A stretch of 64,000 bases of DNA from Verrucomicrobiota bacterium (GCA_024233345.1 JACKPT010000008.1:1-64000), one strand, 5' to 3'; counted from the first letter of the stretch, positions 17,490 through 26,418 are shown. Program-made: numbers and translations. The notes: generated from the sequence alone by a model not told the origin.

Positions 17490-18157
17490 CAGGGAATGAT
17501 CGCGTCGATGATGCCTTCAAACATATCAAAGAAGCCATCCCACGTTTCGGAAACCGTGTCCCACTCAGCATGGGTGGAAACACTCATCAGGGTCGGCATC
17601 TCGGAGTTCGGCATCAAGGGAAAACGGGTTTTGGTAAGAATGAAAGGCCACCCCTCCGGGTCGCTTCCGTCGGTAATCCCAAACGTCACATCAGCCTTCT
17701 GGATGTCGGGGAAAATACTGAGGATCGCGGAGAAGATCGCATTCCCGGAAAGCTCGCCGGTTGCATCACTGGTCTGGTCGGATGCGGTCTGCAGATCCAC
17801 CATGTCTCCGTTATCGAGAAACACATCATCCGCGAGCGAGGAGGCATCGGTGCTCGACCCATTCCCCGCTGCCCAGGCAGCATGCCGGGCGGAAACCGCC
17901 GTGCGGGCAGCATTGGAAGTCATATAGCAGGCAAAAAAAGACAGGACCCAAACAAAGGCCATCAGGGAGAGGCCTATCGCCGCCTCGACCATGGCCTGGC
18001 CTCGCTCATCGCGAAGCAGACCAACGCGCCTTGCCCCGCGAGCGCGGGGCGGCGGCGCCACGACAAACGCCGGGTCACCAGAGTTTGATCGCGTTTGTAA
18101 TAGGCGCGCAGCAGAGCAAGCGCCGTTCTTATTGGAGCGATTCATCTTCATACTCAA
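17486..18157 (-). CDS. TadE-like pseudopilin with an unusual N-terminal insert
   Basis: 223 residues; the start at 18157 is fixed by ATGA overlap with the gene before. The TadE core is DERGQAMVEAAIGLSLMAF, a pilin-like leader plus helix, followed by a periplasmic domain. Sister genes have 20-30 residues before this motif; here there are about 50, and the extra part (about residues 12-46) is encoded by a GC-rich stretch with a perfect hairpin (18033-18050). It is translated as QTRSNSGDP and PPPRARGARR. It looks like a dispersed repeat captured in frame. Role: minor pilin of a Tad/Flp pilus. Confidence 0.8.
   Translation of the reverse strand: MSMKMNRSNKNGACSAARLLQTRSNSGDPAFVVAPPPRARGARRVGLLRDERGQAMVEAAIGLSLMAFVWVLSFFACYMTSNAARTAVSARHAAWAAGNGSSTDASSLADDVFLDNGDMVDLQTASDQTSDATGELSGNAIFSAILSIFPDIQKADVTFGITDGSDPEGWPFILTKTRFPLMPNSEMPTLMSVSTHAEWDTVSETWDGFFDMFEGIIDAIIPW
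18033..18050. repeat. Perfect GC hairpin within a TadE gene
   Basis: GCCCCGCG / CGCGGGGC arms of 8 bp with a 2-nt AG loop. It is inside the in-frame N-terminal insert of the TadE-like gene, and the surrounding ~105 bp read unlike the sister pseudopilin genes. It suggests a REP-like element. Confidence 0.6.
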
Positions 18158-19374
18158 TGCCAGATCATCACCGAGGTGACAAAATCGTTCTCCCCCGGTT
18201 CCCCCAAATGCACCGAAATCAATTCGGGCTTGGAGAACTCTTCGAAATTGCTGTGGCTGCTCCGTTCCATCAGGGGAGAGCCTCCGACCTGACTGCTGGC
18301 CACGGTGAAAAAGGCCGGGTTGCCAAAATTGCTCGGCGACTCCGCCGCCTTCCCCCGCTGGTCAAATACCGGGTACAACTCCTGGAATGTGTAGACATCG
18401 ATCTGTTGCTCCGGGGTATCCATATTCGGGTTCAACCATTGCAGGCGCATCAGATCAGGCCATAGGTTGCGGCGCTTCTTACCGGTAATCCAGGTGTTAT
18501 AGCTGGGTCCCCCGCAATAATAGGTGTCATCCCGCCAACCATAGTCATGGTCCGGCTCCTCCGACATGGCGATACTCCCGGCGGCCGCACAGGCGACATC
18601 ACTGGCAATCACCAACCCCTTGATGATGCCCAGGGTATCCCAGGGCAGCCAGTCCGGATCCGGATCCTTTTCGGCAATGTTCAAATCGATCAACTGGCCG
18701 GGCTTGAGCGGAAACGCATAGATGTCACCAATGCCAGGAATACCCGCCATGCTGTTGAGCATGCTCTCGAAGCCGGAAATATCCATGCCAATCAGACCGA
18801 CGATCTGGCCGGCGATTTCCCCCACCCATTCAAGGATCTTGTCCGCGCCATTCACCTCGGCCAGGTTGTTGGCGCTGAGTCCGGCAAGCACCGGGAACGC
18901 GGTATTGATCACCTTCTGCACCCCGAGAATCATTTCCGCGATGGTGTTCTGGGCATTGTCCAGTCCTTTGCCGACCGACTTCAGGTTATTGCAGCAGGAC
19001 ATGTAAAAGCTGTAGTCAAAAAAGACCGGAGGCGGACGAATGGAAAGCAACGGGCAGGTGATTCGCACCGTCCAATTGACGGTTTCCAAACCAAACAGAA
19101 TCCAGTTGGCCCAGTAATGAACATCGTTCAAATGCTGGGCGACATTGAGTCCCCGGGCCTGAAATGCGGCAAAGGTATCGGCGGCGGCATCCACCGCGGT
19201 CTGAGACCGGATGCGGTTGTAGACGAGGACTCCGGAATTGAGGGTGGCGAGGGTGAGCATCATCGCCATCAGCACCATGATCGCACTGAGCACCAATACC
19301 TGCCCGCGGTCGTCCCCGCGCAGAGCCTGGGCCCGCTTCATCGGCAGCATTAACATGGCGAATCGCTTTTTCAT
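18154..19374 (-). CDS. TadG-like Flp pilus assembly protein
   Basis: 406 residues from ATG 19374; an in-frame ATG 39 nt upstream is possible. The N-terminus DDRGQVLVLSAIMVLMAMML leads into one membrane helix and LVYNRIRSQTAVDAAADTFA, the typical TadG-like N-terminal domain (helix followed by D/A-rich 'AVDAAA' strand). A large extracytoplasmic part follows, with Cys pairs (MSCCNN, TYYCGG). It lies between two other pseudopilins and overlaps the next gene by 4 nt. It is expected in the inner membrane/periplasm as a pilus or secretion component. Confidence 0.8.
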   Translation of the reverse strand: MKKRFAMLMLPMKRAQALRGDDRGQVLVLSAIMVLMAMMLTLATLNSGVLVYNRIRSQTAVDAAADTFAAFQARGLNVAQHLNDVHYWANWILFGLETVNWTVRITCPLLSIRPPPVFFDYSFYMSCCNNLKSVGKGLDNAQNTIAEMILGVQKVINTAFPVLAGLSANNLAEVNGADKILEWVGEIAGQIVGLIGMDISGFESMLNSMAGIPGIGDIYAFPLKPGQLIDLNIAEKDPDPDWLPWDTLGIIKGLVIASDVACAAAGSIAMSEEPDHDYGWRDDTYYCGGPSYNTWITGKKRRNLWPDLMRLQWLNPNMDTPEQQIDVYTFQELYPVFDQRGKAAESPSNFGNPAFFTVASSQVGGSPLMERSSHSNFEEFSKPELISVHLGEPGENDFVTSVMIWH

Positions 19375-19400
19375 CTCAGACAACACATTCCCGGCCCCGG

Positions 19401-20615
19401 TTATGGGGAGCAAAGATCCTCCACGGCCCCCATACTGTCCTCGACCGCCTGTCCGGCTTCTTCACATTCATCGGTTTCATCCTCCGCCTTTTCGTAGGCC
19501 AGATTCTTCTCGTGAAGCGCCGACTGTTCGGCGTTCCACAGCCCGACACAATCCTTCTTTACCGAAACAGGCTGCCCGTAAATATTGACCTTGTTGACAT
19601 ACTCTCCACTCGGATTCGAACAATTATTATAGGCATTCAAGGCGGCGGTATGATCCGCGTCCGCCTTCTGATAGGCCTTGGTTGCCTCATCCGCCTCCTT
19701 GCACTCCTTGGACTGCTTGTCCACCAGATCCTGATTGGCCTCGGCGGCATCGATACAGGGCTGCATGCTTTCGTCAAACTCCCCCTCGCAATAGGGATCG
19801 GTATCGTCGGTGCGAACCGTGCCGCTCCATGGTTCAAATCCGCACACTGCCTTGGCCTTCAGTTCCACGTTATTCCGGGCGCCGACCAGGCCGGAATTGT
19901 AGATGGTATCCATCGCGGTATCGATGCTGTTCTGAATCCCGGAAAGTTGTCCTCCACCGATCAGGTCATCAAGCGTGGCAATGGCATCCAGCACTTCGCT
20001 GGCGGTGCCGGAAAGCGCCCCCGGCCCACCGGCTTCAAAGGCCTGATCCAGGCTCTGGCTTTTATCCCGAACGCGCAGATAGTTCCACATTTCAGCAAAG
20101 CCGGGAATGGAAATGGGCACCAGGTAATCAAACTCCACCTTGACCACCGAGGTCGGACTATCCGCGGCACCATCGAGGGTCAGATTAAAGCCCTTCATCC
20201 GGTAAATCATCGCGGTCACATAGCCCTCGGCAATTCCATAGAACCGCTGGACGACCTGGGGCATGCTTTTCATGGTGCTGCGGATCGGTTTCCAAACCAT
20301 CATGGCCTCACCCGACTGGGCATGAGATACCGGCGCCATGACCAGAAGCGCAGCATCTTTGGCTTGGGCGGTGGCATCGTCGTGGGCCTGGTTGGCATCG
20401 CCGGATTCACCAAAGAACAGCGAGAAGGAGGTCGCATAGGACCGGGCCGCCGCGAACGCGGCATAATTGGTGAGGAGGGCTGTCCTCGCCACCACCATGG
20501 CCTGGAGCATAGAAAAAAACAGGAAAAGCACCACCGGAATAATAATGACAAACTCCGCCATCGCCTGGGCCCGGTCATCCTGCCCGATCCGCCGCATCCG
20601 TTTCAGCGCCTTCAT
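19401..20615 (-). CDS. TadE-family pseudopilin, large
   Basis: 404 residues; ATG at 20615 is preceded by GGAGGG and overlaps the prepilin peptidase stop (ATGA). The leader and helix DDRAQAMAEFVIIIPVVLFLFF match TadE/TadG-type minor pilins. The ectodomain has a long acidic, Cys-containing helical region near the C-terminus (QDLVDKQSKECKEADEATKA, EDETDECEEAGQAVEDS), which may form a coiled coil. Processing by the neighbouring peptidase is likely. Confidence 0.82.
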   Translation of the reverse strand: MKALKRMRRIGQDDRAQAMAEFVIIIPVVLFLFFSMLQAMVVARTALLTNYAAFAAARSYATSFSLFFGESGDANQAHDDATAQAKDAALLVMAPVSHAQSGEAMMVWKPIRSTMKSMPQVVQRFYGIAEGYVTAMIYRMKGFNLTLDGAADSPTSVVKVEFDYLVPISIPGFAEMWNYLRVRDKSQSLDQAFEAGGPGALSGTASEVLDAIATLDDLIGGGQLSGIQNSIDTAMDTIYNSGLVGARNNVELKAKAVCGFEPWSGTVRTDDTDPYCEGEFDESMQPCIDAAEANQDLVDKQSKECKEADEATKAYQKADADHTAALNAYNNCSNPSGEYVNKVNIYGQPVSVKKDCVGLWNAEQSALHEKNLAYEKAEDETDECEEAGQAVEDSMGAVEDLCSP

Positions 20616-21178
20616 CCGGGAAATCCCTCCGCCCCGATGAGCACATGCACCAGGCAACCGGCAACAATGGCCAGGCCATATGGAATCGTCAGGGGCCTGG
20701 CCGCGACACCCCCGGCCTCATTTTCCTCAACCGGATCCAGAGTCTGTCCCTCCTTCACGGTAAAAAACATACCCAGACTCTCCCGCAACCCGGACCAGAA
20801 CCGGCGGTTCCAGATCAAGGCAAGCAATGCCATGCCGCCCCCGATAAATGCGGTATACATGAGCACCGGCAAAATATCCGGAAAACCGAGCAGAGCCCCC
20901 ACCACCCCCATGAGTTTTACGTCGCCTCCCCCCATCCCGCCGAACAGGTAGAAGAGAAACAGAAAGCCGAACCCGGTCAGGAAACCGAAAAGACAGGACA
21001 CAAAAGGAATGCCAAGGCCAACAAAACTGACCACAAATGCGGCGGCAAGCGCGGGCAGGGTAATCCAGTTCGGTATGCGCGCGCTCTGGATTTCGGTGTA
21101 GGTGGTCAAGACCAGCACCACAGCAAGCAGATACAGGGACACCACCGTCCCGTCAGGAAGGCCGCCGCTGCTTCTCAT
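20612..21178 (-). CDS. Prepilin peptidase, A24/TadV-CpaA type (Glu variant)
   Basis: 188 residues from ATG 21178, which overlaps the pilin stop (ATGA). Polytopic aspartic protease that cleaves pilin leaders at the inner membrane. The second catalytic Asp is in GGMGGGDVKLMGVVGALLG. The first catalytic Asp, expected six residues before IPN, is Glu here (YTEIQSARIPN; codon GAA). Helices such as VVSLYLLAVVLVLTTY, AAFVVSFVGLGIPFVSCLFG and GFGFLFLFYLFGG fit. A long loop (about 130-165) separates the last helices. Activity with Glu is uncertain. Confidence 0.85.
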   Translation of the reverse strand: MRSSGGLPDGTVVSLYLLAVVLVLTTYTEIQSARIPNWITLPALAAAFVVSFVGLGIPFVSCLFGFLTGFGFLFLFYLFGGMGGGDVKLMGVVGALLGFPDILPVLMYTAFIGGGMALLALIWNRRFWSGLRESLGMFFTVKEGQTLDPVEENEAGGVAARPLTIPYGLAIVAGCLVHVLIGAEGFPG

Positions 21179-21378
21179 GGCCCCGGCCACCCGACCACCA
21201 GGGTGGTCTTGTTATAGACATGACGGATCGCCTGGTAGATTCCATTGTCGGGAAAGTACAGATAAGCGGCAATGGCGACGGTGACTGAAACCAGGATGGC
21301 ATACTCGGTCATGGCCTGACCCCGGGTGTCCTTCCGCAGCCGTTTCGCTCTCTGGATTCGATTACATGCTTGAGACAC
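21175..21378 (-). CDS. Flp/Fap-type pilin
   Basis: 67 residues from GTG 21378 (GAGG 8 nt upstream); a GTG 6 nt earlier has a poorer spacing. The basic leader (RIQRAKRLRKDTRG) is followed by QAMTEYAILVSVTVAIAAYLYF, the Flp pattern of a Glu at +5-like position and a long hydrophobic helix. A short tail ends VGWPGP. This would be the major type IVb pilin subunit of the Tad system. It overlaps the DUF1573 gene by 17 nt. Confidence 0.82.
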   Translation of the reverse strand: MSQACNRIQRAKRLRKDTRGQAMTEYAILVSVTVAIAAYLYFPDNGIYQAIRHVYNKTTLVVGWPGP

Positions 21379-22420
21379 AACCACATCCTCGCGGATTCGC
21401 TACCGGCACCGGCCCCCCGGTCATGGAGACCGACGGGGCAGCCATGGAGGGGTCCACCACAATCGGCACACGAATCGCCGGGTTCTCCGGATCATCCGTG
21501 ATCAAGACCAGGTCGCCCAGAGGTCCTTCCTTCCCCTCCTGCCGATCAATGTACACATTGATTCGAATTTGCTCAAGGCTGAACCCAGGCATGAATTCCC
21601 ACCGCACATGCTCGTCAGGAACCCGGACTTCCAGGATATTGGCCGGGGGATTTTTTCGCTGATCCACAAACAGAATTCGCAGTTGCTCCCGGACTGCGGG
21701 GGCGATACGAAGCCGGGCGGGATAGACATGGATTGGCGGCGGAAGGAATACCGAGCCATAGATGACACAGGGCGGATCCCCGGGGTCGGTGGAGCGCAGG
21801 GGGATGGTCAACTCGCTCATCCCGACCGGGATGGCCGAGGTGGTGGTCAGGGTTGCGATATAGGAACCCGTTCGTCGCGGATCTGGATCCAGCGCCACTG
21901 AAAACAATCCGTGACCCTCCCCAGGCGATTCGAGCCGGCCCGCAAGAGGCACCTGGGGCGTAATTCGCACCTGAGTCGTGAGCCGATCTGACTCCGCGTT
22001 CGCTTCCAGCAGAAACGGGGCACCAACCATGCGGTAAGAGGGACGTATCACGGCGCTCACCGGGATACCCACGGCATCACGACCGGGCGATTCAAGGGTG
22101 ACCATTTCCTCCAGAATTCCTGCCGTTTGGTCAGGGCACAGGGTAATCCGAAGGACCGCCGCCTCTCCGGGAGCCAGCCATTCCAGGTCCAATTCGGTTG
22201 ACAAACAGTCGCGGCAAGTCCGGCCCACCCGGGAAACGGTAATCGGCTCGGAACCTCCATTGATCACCTGGACTTCCCGAGTCTCCATTGCATGTTCAAA
22301 GACCTCGCCAAAATCTACCGCCATCGGTTCGACCAGCAACGCCGGCAATGCATTCGCCCCGGATAACAGACCGAAACTGAAGCCAACCAGAACCAGAAAC
22401 CATGCCCGATCTCGTTTCAT
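21362..22420 (-). CDS. Exported DUF1573-domain protein
   Basis: 352 residues; start 22420 overlaps the moaE stop (ATGA). Signal peptide VLVGFSFGLLSGANA. The first domain (VDFGEVFEHAMETREVQVIN, then TCRDC) is DUF1573, an Ig-like ASPM/SPD2-type fold. A second Ig-like region and a third follow. The C-terminus has a Cys cluster (GCGCVSSM). It links the molybdopterin genes to the pilin. Function unknown; periplasmic. Confidence 0.8.
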   Translation of the reverse strand: MKRDRAWFLVLVGFSFGLLSGANALPALLVEPMAVDFGEVFEHAMETREVQVINGGSEPITVSRVGRTCRDCLSTELDLEWLAPGEAAVLRITLCPDQTAGILEEMVTLESPGRDAVGIPVSAVIRPSYRMVGAPFLLEANAESDRLTTQVRITPQVPLAGRLESPGEGHGLFSVALDPDPRRTGSYIATLTTTSAIPVGMSELTIPLRSTDPGDPPCVIYGSVFLPPPIHVYPARLRIAPAVREQLRILFVDQRKNPPANILEVRVPDEHVRWEFMPGFSLEQIRINVYIDRQEGKEGPLGDLVLITDDPENPAIRVPIVVDPSMAAPSVSMTGGPVPVANPRGCGCVSSM

Positions 22421-22833
22421 GCTTCGTTGACCCACCGGGCATGGCCATCCTCATACAGTTCCTTTTTCCAGATCGGCAGCCGCTGCTTAAGTTCGTCGAT
22501 CACATACCGGCAACCGGCAAAGGCGGCATCGCGGTGGGGAGATGCCACCCCGACCCAGACCGCCGGCTCGCCTGCGGGCACCTGTCCCACCCGGTGAATC
22601 GCGATCACCTGGCTCAACCCAAATTGCGCGATGGCCTCCTGCTCAATTGCCGCGAAGGTCTCGGCGGCGAGCGCTTCCACCCCCTCATAAGCCAGTGCGG
22701 TTACCGCCTGATGGTTGTGATGATTGCGAACCACCCCCTCGAAAACAACCACGGCGCCATCGGTCAGTGAGTGGAGGCGGCGATGGAGGGCCGGACCATC
22801 AAGCGGATCTGGACTCAGGGCAAACAGGGTCAA
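22417..22833 (-). CDS. moaE: Molybdopterin synthase large subunit
   Basis: 138 residues. MoaE with MoaD adds the two sulfurs that turn cyclic pyranopterin monophosphate into molybdopterin. Signature segments: GAVVVFEGVVRNHHN, LAYEGVEALA, AIHRVGQVPAGEPAVWVGVASPHRDAAF, and PIWKKELYEDG, whose lysines are the catalytic region. Start overlaps moaD stop by 4 nt. Full length for the family. Confidence 0.95.
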   Translation of the reverse strand: MTLFALSPDPLDGPALHRRLHSLTDGAVVVFEGVVRNHHNHQAVTALAYEGVEALAAETFAAIEQEAIAQFGLSQVIAIHRVGQVPAGEPAVWVGVASPHRDAAFAGCRYVIDELKQRLPIWKKELYEDGHARWVNEA

Positions 22834-23069
22834 CCTCCCGAAGCCGGGGGTAAAAACAAAATTTCATCGCCGGGTTGCAGGCGAACTGTCCACGGTTGAA
22901 CCCTCCCATTGACCGCCACCGACATCGCGGCCCGGGACCAGCGAAAGCCATGCGCTGCCGCCACCTCATCATACAACTCTGCCGCTGTGGCCGCGCGGGC
23001 ATCTCTGGTCTCCACGCTTCGCCCCGCAGCTTCCCGCAGATACGCAACATACTGGACGGTAAAACTCAT
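22830..23069 (-). CDS. moaD: Molybdopterin synthase sulfur carrier
   Basis: 79 residues, ubiquitin-like: VQYVAYLREAAG, AMSVAVNGRV, LQPGDEILFLPPASGG. The terminal Gly-Gly is the thiocarboxylate site. Sandwiched between moaC and moaE with 4-nt overlaps on both sides. Confidence 0.95.
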   Translation of the reverse strand: MSFTVQYVAYLREAAGRSVETRDARAATAAELYDEVAAAHGFRWSRAAMSVAVNGRVQPWTVRLQPGDEILFLPPASGG

Positions 23070-23554
23070 GGCGAAGGCGGGGGCTGTATGCCGGTTTTGC
23101 CCCCGGTTTTTTCCATCAGGCGAACCGACAGGATTTCCATGTCATGGGAGATGGATTTGCAGAGATCATACACGGTCAGGGCCGCGACCGAAGCCCCGGT
23201 CAGGGCCTCCATCTCCACCCCGGTTTTCCAGGTCGCCCTCACCCGGCAATCCAGAAGCAGTTTGTGACCGGGAAAATCCGGCGTGACGGTGATCTCACAT
23301 TGATCCAGCGGAAGGATATGACAGAGCGGAAGCAACTCGCTGGTTTTCTTGGCTGCCTGGATCCCCGCAACCACCGCAGTCTGGGTCACCGAACCCTTGG
23401 GGGTAACCAGATCCTTTCCGTCAAACGCCGCGACAATCTCCGGTCCCAATCGCATTTCCGCCCGGGCCCATGCCGTGCGCACAGTCGGCGGCTTGCCGGA
23501 AATGTCCACCATGTGAGGGGCGCCATCAACGCGGATGTGAGTGAATTCGGGCAT
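23066..23554 (-). CDS. moaC: Cyclic pyranopterin monophosphate synthase
   Basis: 162 residues. MoaC completes formation of cyclic pyranopterin monophosphate from the MoaA product. Landmarks: MVDISGKPPTVRTA, GSVTQTAVVAGIQAAKKTSELLPLCH, GVEMEALTGASVAALTVYD, KSISHDMEI. Full length. It lies 196 nt after moeA; that gap shows no RNA or ORF I can support. Confidence 0.95.
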   Translation of the reverse strand: MPEFTHIRVDGAPHMVDISGKPPTVRTAWARAEMRLGPEIVAAFDGKDLVTPKGSVTQTAVVAGIQAAKKTSELLPLCHILPLDQCEITVTPDFPGHKLLLDCRVRATWKTGVEMEALTGASVAALTVYDLCKSISHDMEILSVRLMEKTGGKTGIQPPPSP

Positions 23555-23750
23555 GGAGGAACAGAATAGTCCATGACCAAGTCAGGATCAATCGTAGATC
23601 ACCACCCTCAACCTGGAAACCAAACACACCTCAGGGAGAAAAGTGACACCGGCTGCCAGCCCGTGTCGGCTACGGCCAGGCTGGCCGTGCCACCTTGGAC
23701 CCAAAAGACGAAAGACCGCAAAGTGAGAACGTGATCCGGCCAGACACAAC
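23555..23750. other. Intergenic gap inside the molybdopterin operon
   Basis: This is the only sizeable gap in the moa run. It has a weak inverted pair around GGCCAGGCTGGCC near 23679-23692, but no T run and no ORF. Possibly an internal promoter region. Confidence 0.3.
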
Positions 23751-24962
23751 TTAAATTGCGCCCCAACCCCGAAAAGGAACCGGTATTGCGGTGGTCAGGT
23801 TCGGCACAACTTCCGGGTCGATCACCACATAGCCATCGCTCTCCGCCAAAGCTGCGAGGTGGCCGGAGCCCTGATACGCCACAAGGTCCACCGCACAGGG
23901 GTGGTTCATGTCGGGAGCTTTACGGACGGGAAAGTATCCAGTAAGCGGGGCTACAGAGGCGGGCAGGTCATTCAGGGTGACCCATTCAGTCAGAGCATCA
24001 GGCAACCCCAGAGAACGGCGCAGCCAGGGGACCACATACTCACGAAAGCCGATCAGGGTGGACACCGGATTGCCCGGCAATCCGAATACCGTTGCCCCCT
24101 GGGGATGCTGGCCAAACCAGAGAGGTTTGCCGGGCTTCTGGGCGACCCGGTGAAAGATTTTTTCCACCCCGGCCTCTTCCAGCGCCCGGGGGACAAAGTC
24201 GTACAACCCCTTCGAGACGCCGCCACTGACCAGGATCAAATCCACCTCGGTCACCGACGCACTGAACAGCTCTCGCATGGCCTCCAGGTCGTCCGGAACA
24301 TGTTTGCGCGCGGCCCGGCAGCCATAATCACGCAGCGCTGCAACCAGGCCATAGGCATTGGAGGGCCGGATCTGGTAGGGCGCCAACGCCTCGCCGAGGT
24401 CGACCAATTCATTGCCGGTGCTGACCACCATCGCCCGGAGGGGCTGGCTCACACACACCGAGGCGGCACCCGCGGAAATGGCGATCGCCAACCGCTGCGG
24501 TGTCAGCACACACCCACCCGCGAGCAACACGTGTCCTGCCTTTTTGTCGGAACCCTGACCGTGAACATTCCGGTGTGGTTGCCACACGGCGGTGTCTGCA
24601 ATCTGTGCAACCGTTTCTTCAAACAGAACCTGCTCGCTTTCCAGAACACCGTCGCAACCGGCGGGCAATACCGCGCCGGTCATGATCCGAAAGCAGCCCG
24701 CCGCCGGCTCGGAAAGCCGCAGGGCAGGAGCGCCGGCAGGCTGGATGCCTTCAATGGTCAATCGCCTCACCCCGGCCTCCCAGGCCGTCCGGGAAAATGC
24801 GATGCCATCCATGGTCGCACGATCAAACGGGGGCTGATCCCGATCGGCGAGCAGATCCTCCCGCAGCACTGCGCCGGCGGCCAGATCCATGGACCGGGTT
24901 TCAACCGGCCCGGGAATGGCGGCGGAGAGCACAGCGTGGAGCGCTTCGGTATGGGTCAGCAT
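23751..24962 (-). CDS. moeA: Molybdopterin molybdenumtransferase
   Basis: 403 residues from ATG 24962, which follows the moaA stop by 5 nt and has GGAGG 9 nt before. MoeA inserts molybdate into adenylylated molybdopterin. Landmarks: REDLLADRDQPPFDRATMDG, FRIMTGAVLPAGCD, VVSTGNELVD, LILVSGGVSKG, VFGLPGNPVSTLI. Full-length, with the C-terminal beta domain. Confidence 0.95.
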   Translation of the reverse strand: MLTHTEALHAVLSAAIPGPVETRSMDLAAGAVLREDLLADRDQPPFDRATMDGIAFSRTAWEAGVRRLTIEGIQPAGAPALRLSEPAAGCFRIMTGAVLPAGCDGVLESEQVLFEETVAQIADTAVWQPHRNVHGQGSDKKAGHVLLAGGCVLTPQRLAIAISAGAASVCVSQPLRAMVVSTGNELVDLGEALAPYQIRPSNAYGLVAALRDYGCRAARKHVPDDLEAMRELFSASVTEVDLILVSGGVSKGLYDFVPRALEEAGVEKIFHRVAQKPGKPLWFGQHPQGATVFGLPGNPVSTLIGFREYVVPWLRRSLGLPDALTEWVTLNDLPASVAPLTGYFPVRKAPDMNHPCAVDLVAYQGSGHLAALAESDGYVVIDPEVVPNLTTAIPVPFRGWGAI

Positions 24963-24967
24963 GTGAA

Positions 24968-25948
24968 CTAGCCTCCGATCTCCGACATCACACGGTTGCG
25001 GGGGTGGACCTGGTCGGCAAGGCCATGACCCCACGGCTTGCGCCAGATGGCGGCAGCGATGGCCTCCTTCAAGACCGCATCGGATGCCCCTCCCCTCATC
25101 AGGGCTTTCACATCCAGCTCGTCATCCCGAAGCAGGCACAAGCGGAGTTTGCCATCCGCCGTCAGCCGTACCCGGTTGCATTCCGAACAAAAGGGATTGG
25201 AGACCGACGAGATAAAGCCCACGCTACCGATCCCATCGGCCAGCCGGTAGAGCCGGGCCTCGCCATCGAGCTGGCCTCCGTGCTGCAGGTGCAACTCCCC
25301 CAGGGCGGCAGCAATTTTTGCGACCAGCACCTCCTCATGGACCGCATGGAGTTGTTGAAACTCGGCGATGCGGCCGAGGGGCATCATTTCGATAAACCGG
25401 ACCTGCCAGGGATGGGCACGGGTCAACCGGGCGAGGGCAACTGCATCATCACCATCGTTCCAGCCCCGCACAATCACCGCGTTGATCTTGATGCCGAGAC
25501 CCTGGGCCTCTGCAGTCACCAGTCCATTCCAGGCATCCTGAATCGAACCCCACCGGGTGATGTTCCGGAATTTCACCGGGTCGAGAGTGTCGAGGCTGAC
25601 ATTGAGACGGGACAAACCCGCGGCTTTAAGCGGGGCAGCAAGGTGTTTGAGGAGAACCGCATTGGTGGTCATCGCGACTTCGCGGATGCCGGGCAGGGAG
25701 ACCAACCCCTGCACCAGCGAAGGCAGGCCCTGCCGCAGCGTTGGTTCGCCACCAGTCAGCCGGATCTTGCGAAACCCCAGCTCCGAAAATAGAGACGCCA
25801 ACCGGAGCACCTCTTCGTCCATGAGCAGCTTTTCATCCGGCTGAAAGATCAGATCCTCCGGCATGCAGTAGACACAGCGGAGATTGCACTGGTCGGTCAG
25901 GGAGATGCGAAGGTAGTCAATATCCCGACCGTATTGATCCAGTGCCAT
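24968..25948 (-). CDS. moaA: GTP 3',8-cyclase
   Basis: 326 residues. Radical-SAM enzyme that starts molybdenum cofactor synthesis from GTP. The SAM-cluster motif CNLRCVYC has cysteines at 21, 25 and 28. LTGGEPTLR and the C-terminal cluster NPFCSECNRVRLTADG plus LCLL bind the second 4Fe-4S. It ends with the essential Gly-Gly. It lies 11 nt downstream of the lipoprotein gene, so there is no room for a Moco riboswitch leader here. Confidence 0.96.
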   Translation of the reverse strand: MALDQYGRDIDYLRISLTDQCNLRCVYCMPEDLIFQPDEKLLMDEEVLRLASLFSELGFRKIRLTGGEPTLRQGLPSLVQGLVSLPGIREVAMTTNAVLLKHLAAPLKAAGLSRLNVSLDTLDPVKFRNITRWGSIQDAWNGLVTAEAQGLGIKINAVIVRGWNDGDDAVALARLTRAHPWQVRFIEMMPLGRIAEFQQLHAVHEEVLVAKIAAALGELHLQHGGQLDGEARLYRLADGIGSVGFISSVSNPFCSECNRVRLTADGKLRLCLLRDDELDVKALMRGGASDAVLKEAIAAAIWRKPWGHGLADQVHPRNRVMSEIGG

Positions 25949-25959
25949 TGTGGTCTCCT

Positions 25960-26325
25960 TCAGGGGGTACGCTGGAAAATCGCGATATCAAAGTCGTTGA
26001 AATCAAACGACTCGACCCCGATATCGACCACGGTGAGGCGGTCGGCCACCACATCGACATCCCCGCTATAGTACCGGTCTCCGCCATTCTCATCGAGAAC
26101 GAGACGATAGGTCCCCGGCTCGCGGTCATAGGAACGGTCCGAAAATGCCTCGACCGCGGGCTGGCGCTCGCTATCGACAAACACAGTGATGTCAGAGGCG
26201 GTTCGATTGTTCAGGCTGATCGCGCCCTGGCCCTCCGGCGGGCGGTGATCGATGTCATCGTCATCACAGCCGGTGAGAAGGAACCCGGCCATCAACAGAA
26301 AACAGGCGAGCAGCAAACGGTTCAT
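25960..26325 (-). CDS. Small lipoprotein ahead of moaA
   Basis: 121 residues; ATG 26325, lipobox FLLTGC with Cys at residue 20, followed by an acidic stretch (DDDDID). The body is a small beta domain (ISLNNRTASDITVFVDSE, GTYRLVLDENGG). No family recognised. It is 11 nt upstream of moaA and divergent from mrfA by 93 nt, so it may lead the moa transcript. Confidence 0.7.
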   Translation of the reverse strand: MNRLLLACFLLMAGFLLTGCDDDDIDHRPPEGQGAISLNNRTASDITVFVDSERQPAVEAFSDRSYDREPGTYRLVLDENGGDRYYSGDVDVVADRLTVVDIGVESFDFNDFDIAIFQRTP

Positions 26326-26418
26326 GGAACCACAGTACCCGGGCTCCGTCCCGGATTCAAGCAACCTTGCCACTTGCCTACTTGCCCCCGCCCCCGTCCC
26401 GCCGTATCGTGAGGATCG

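Noticed and set aside
25949..25959. Molybdenum cofactor riboswitch before moaA
   Set aside because: Only 11 nt separate the genes, so there is no space for the structure.
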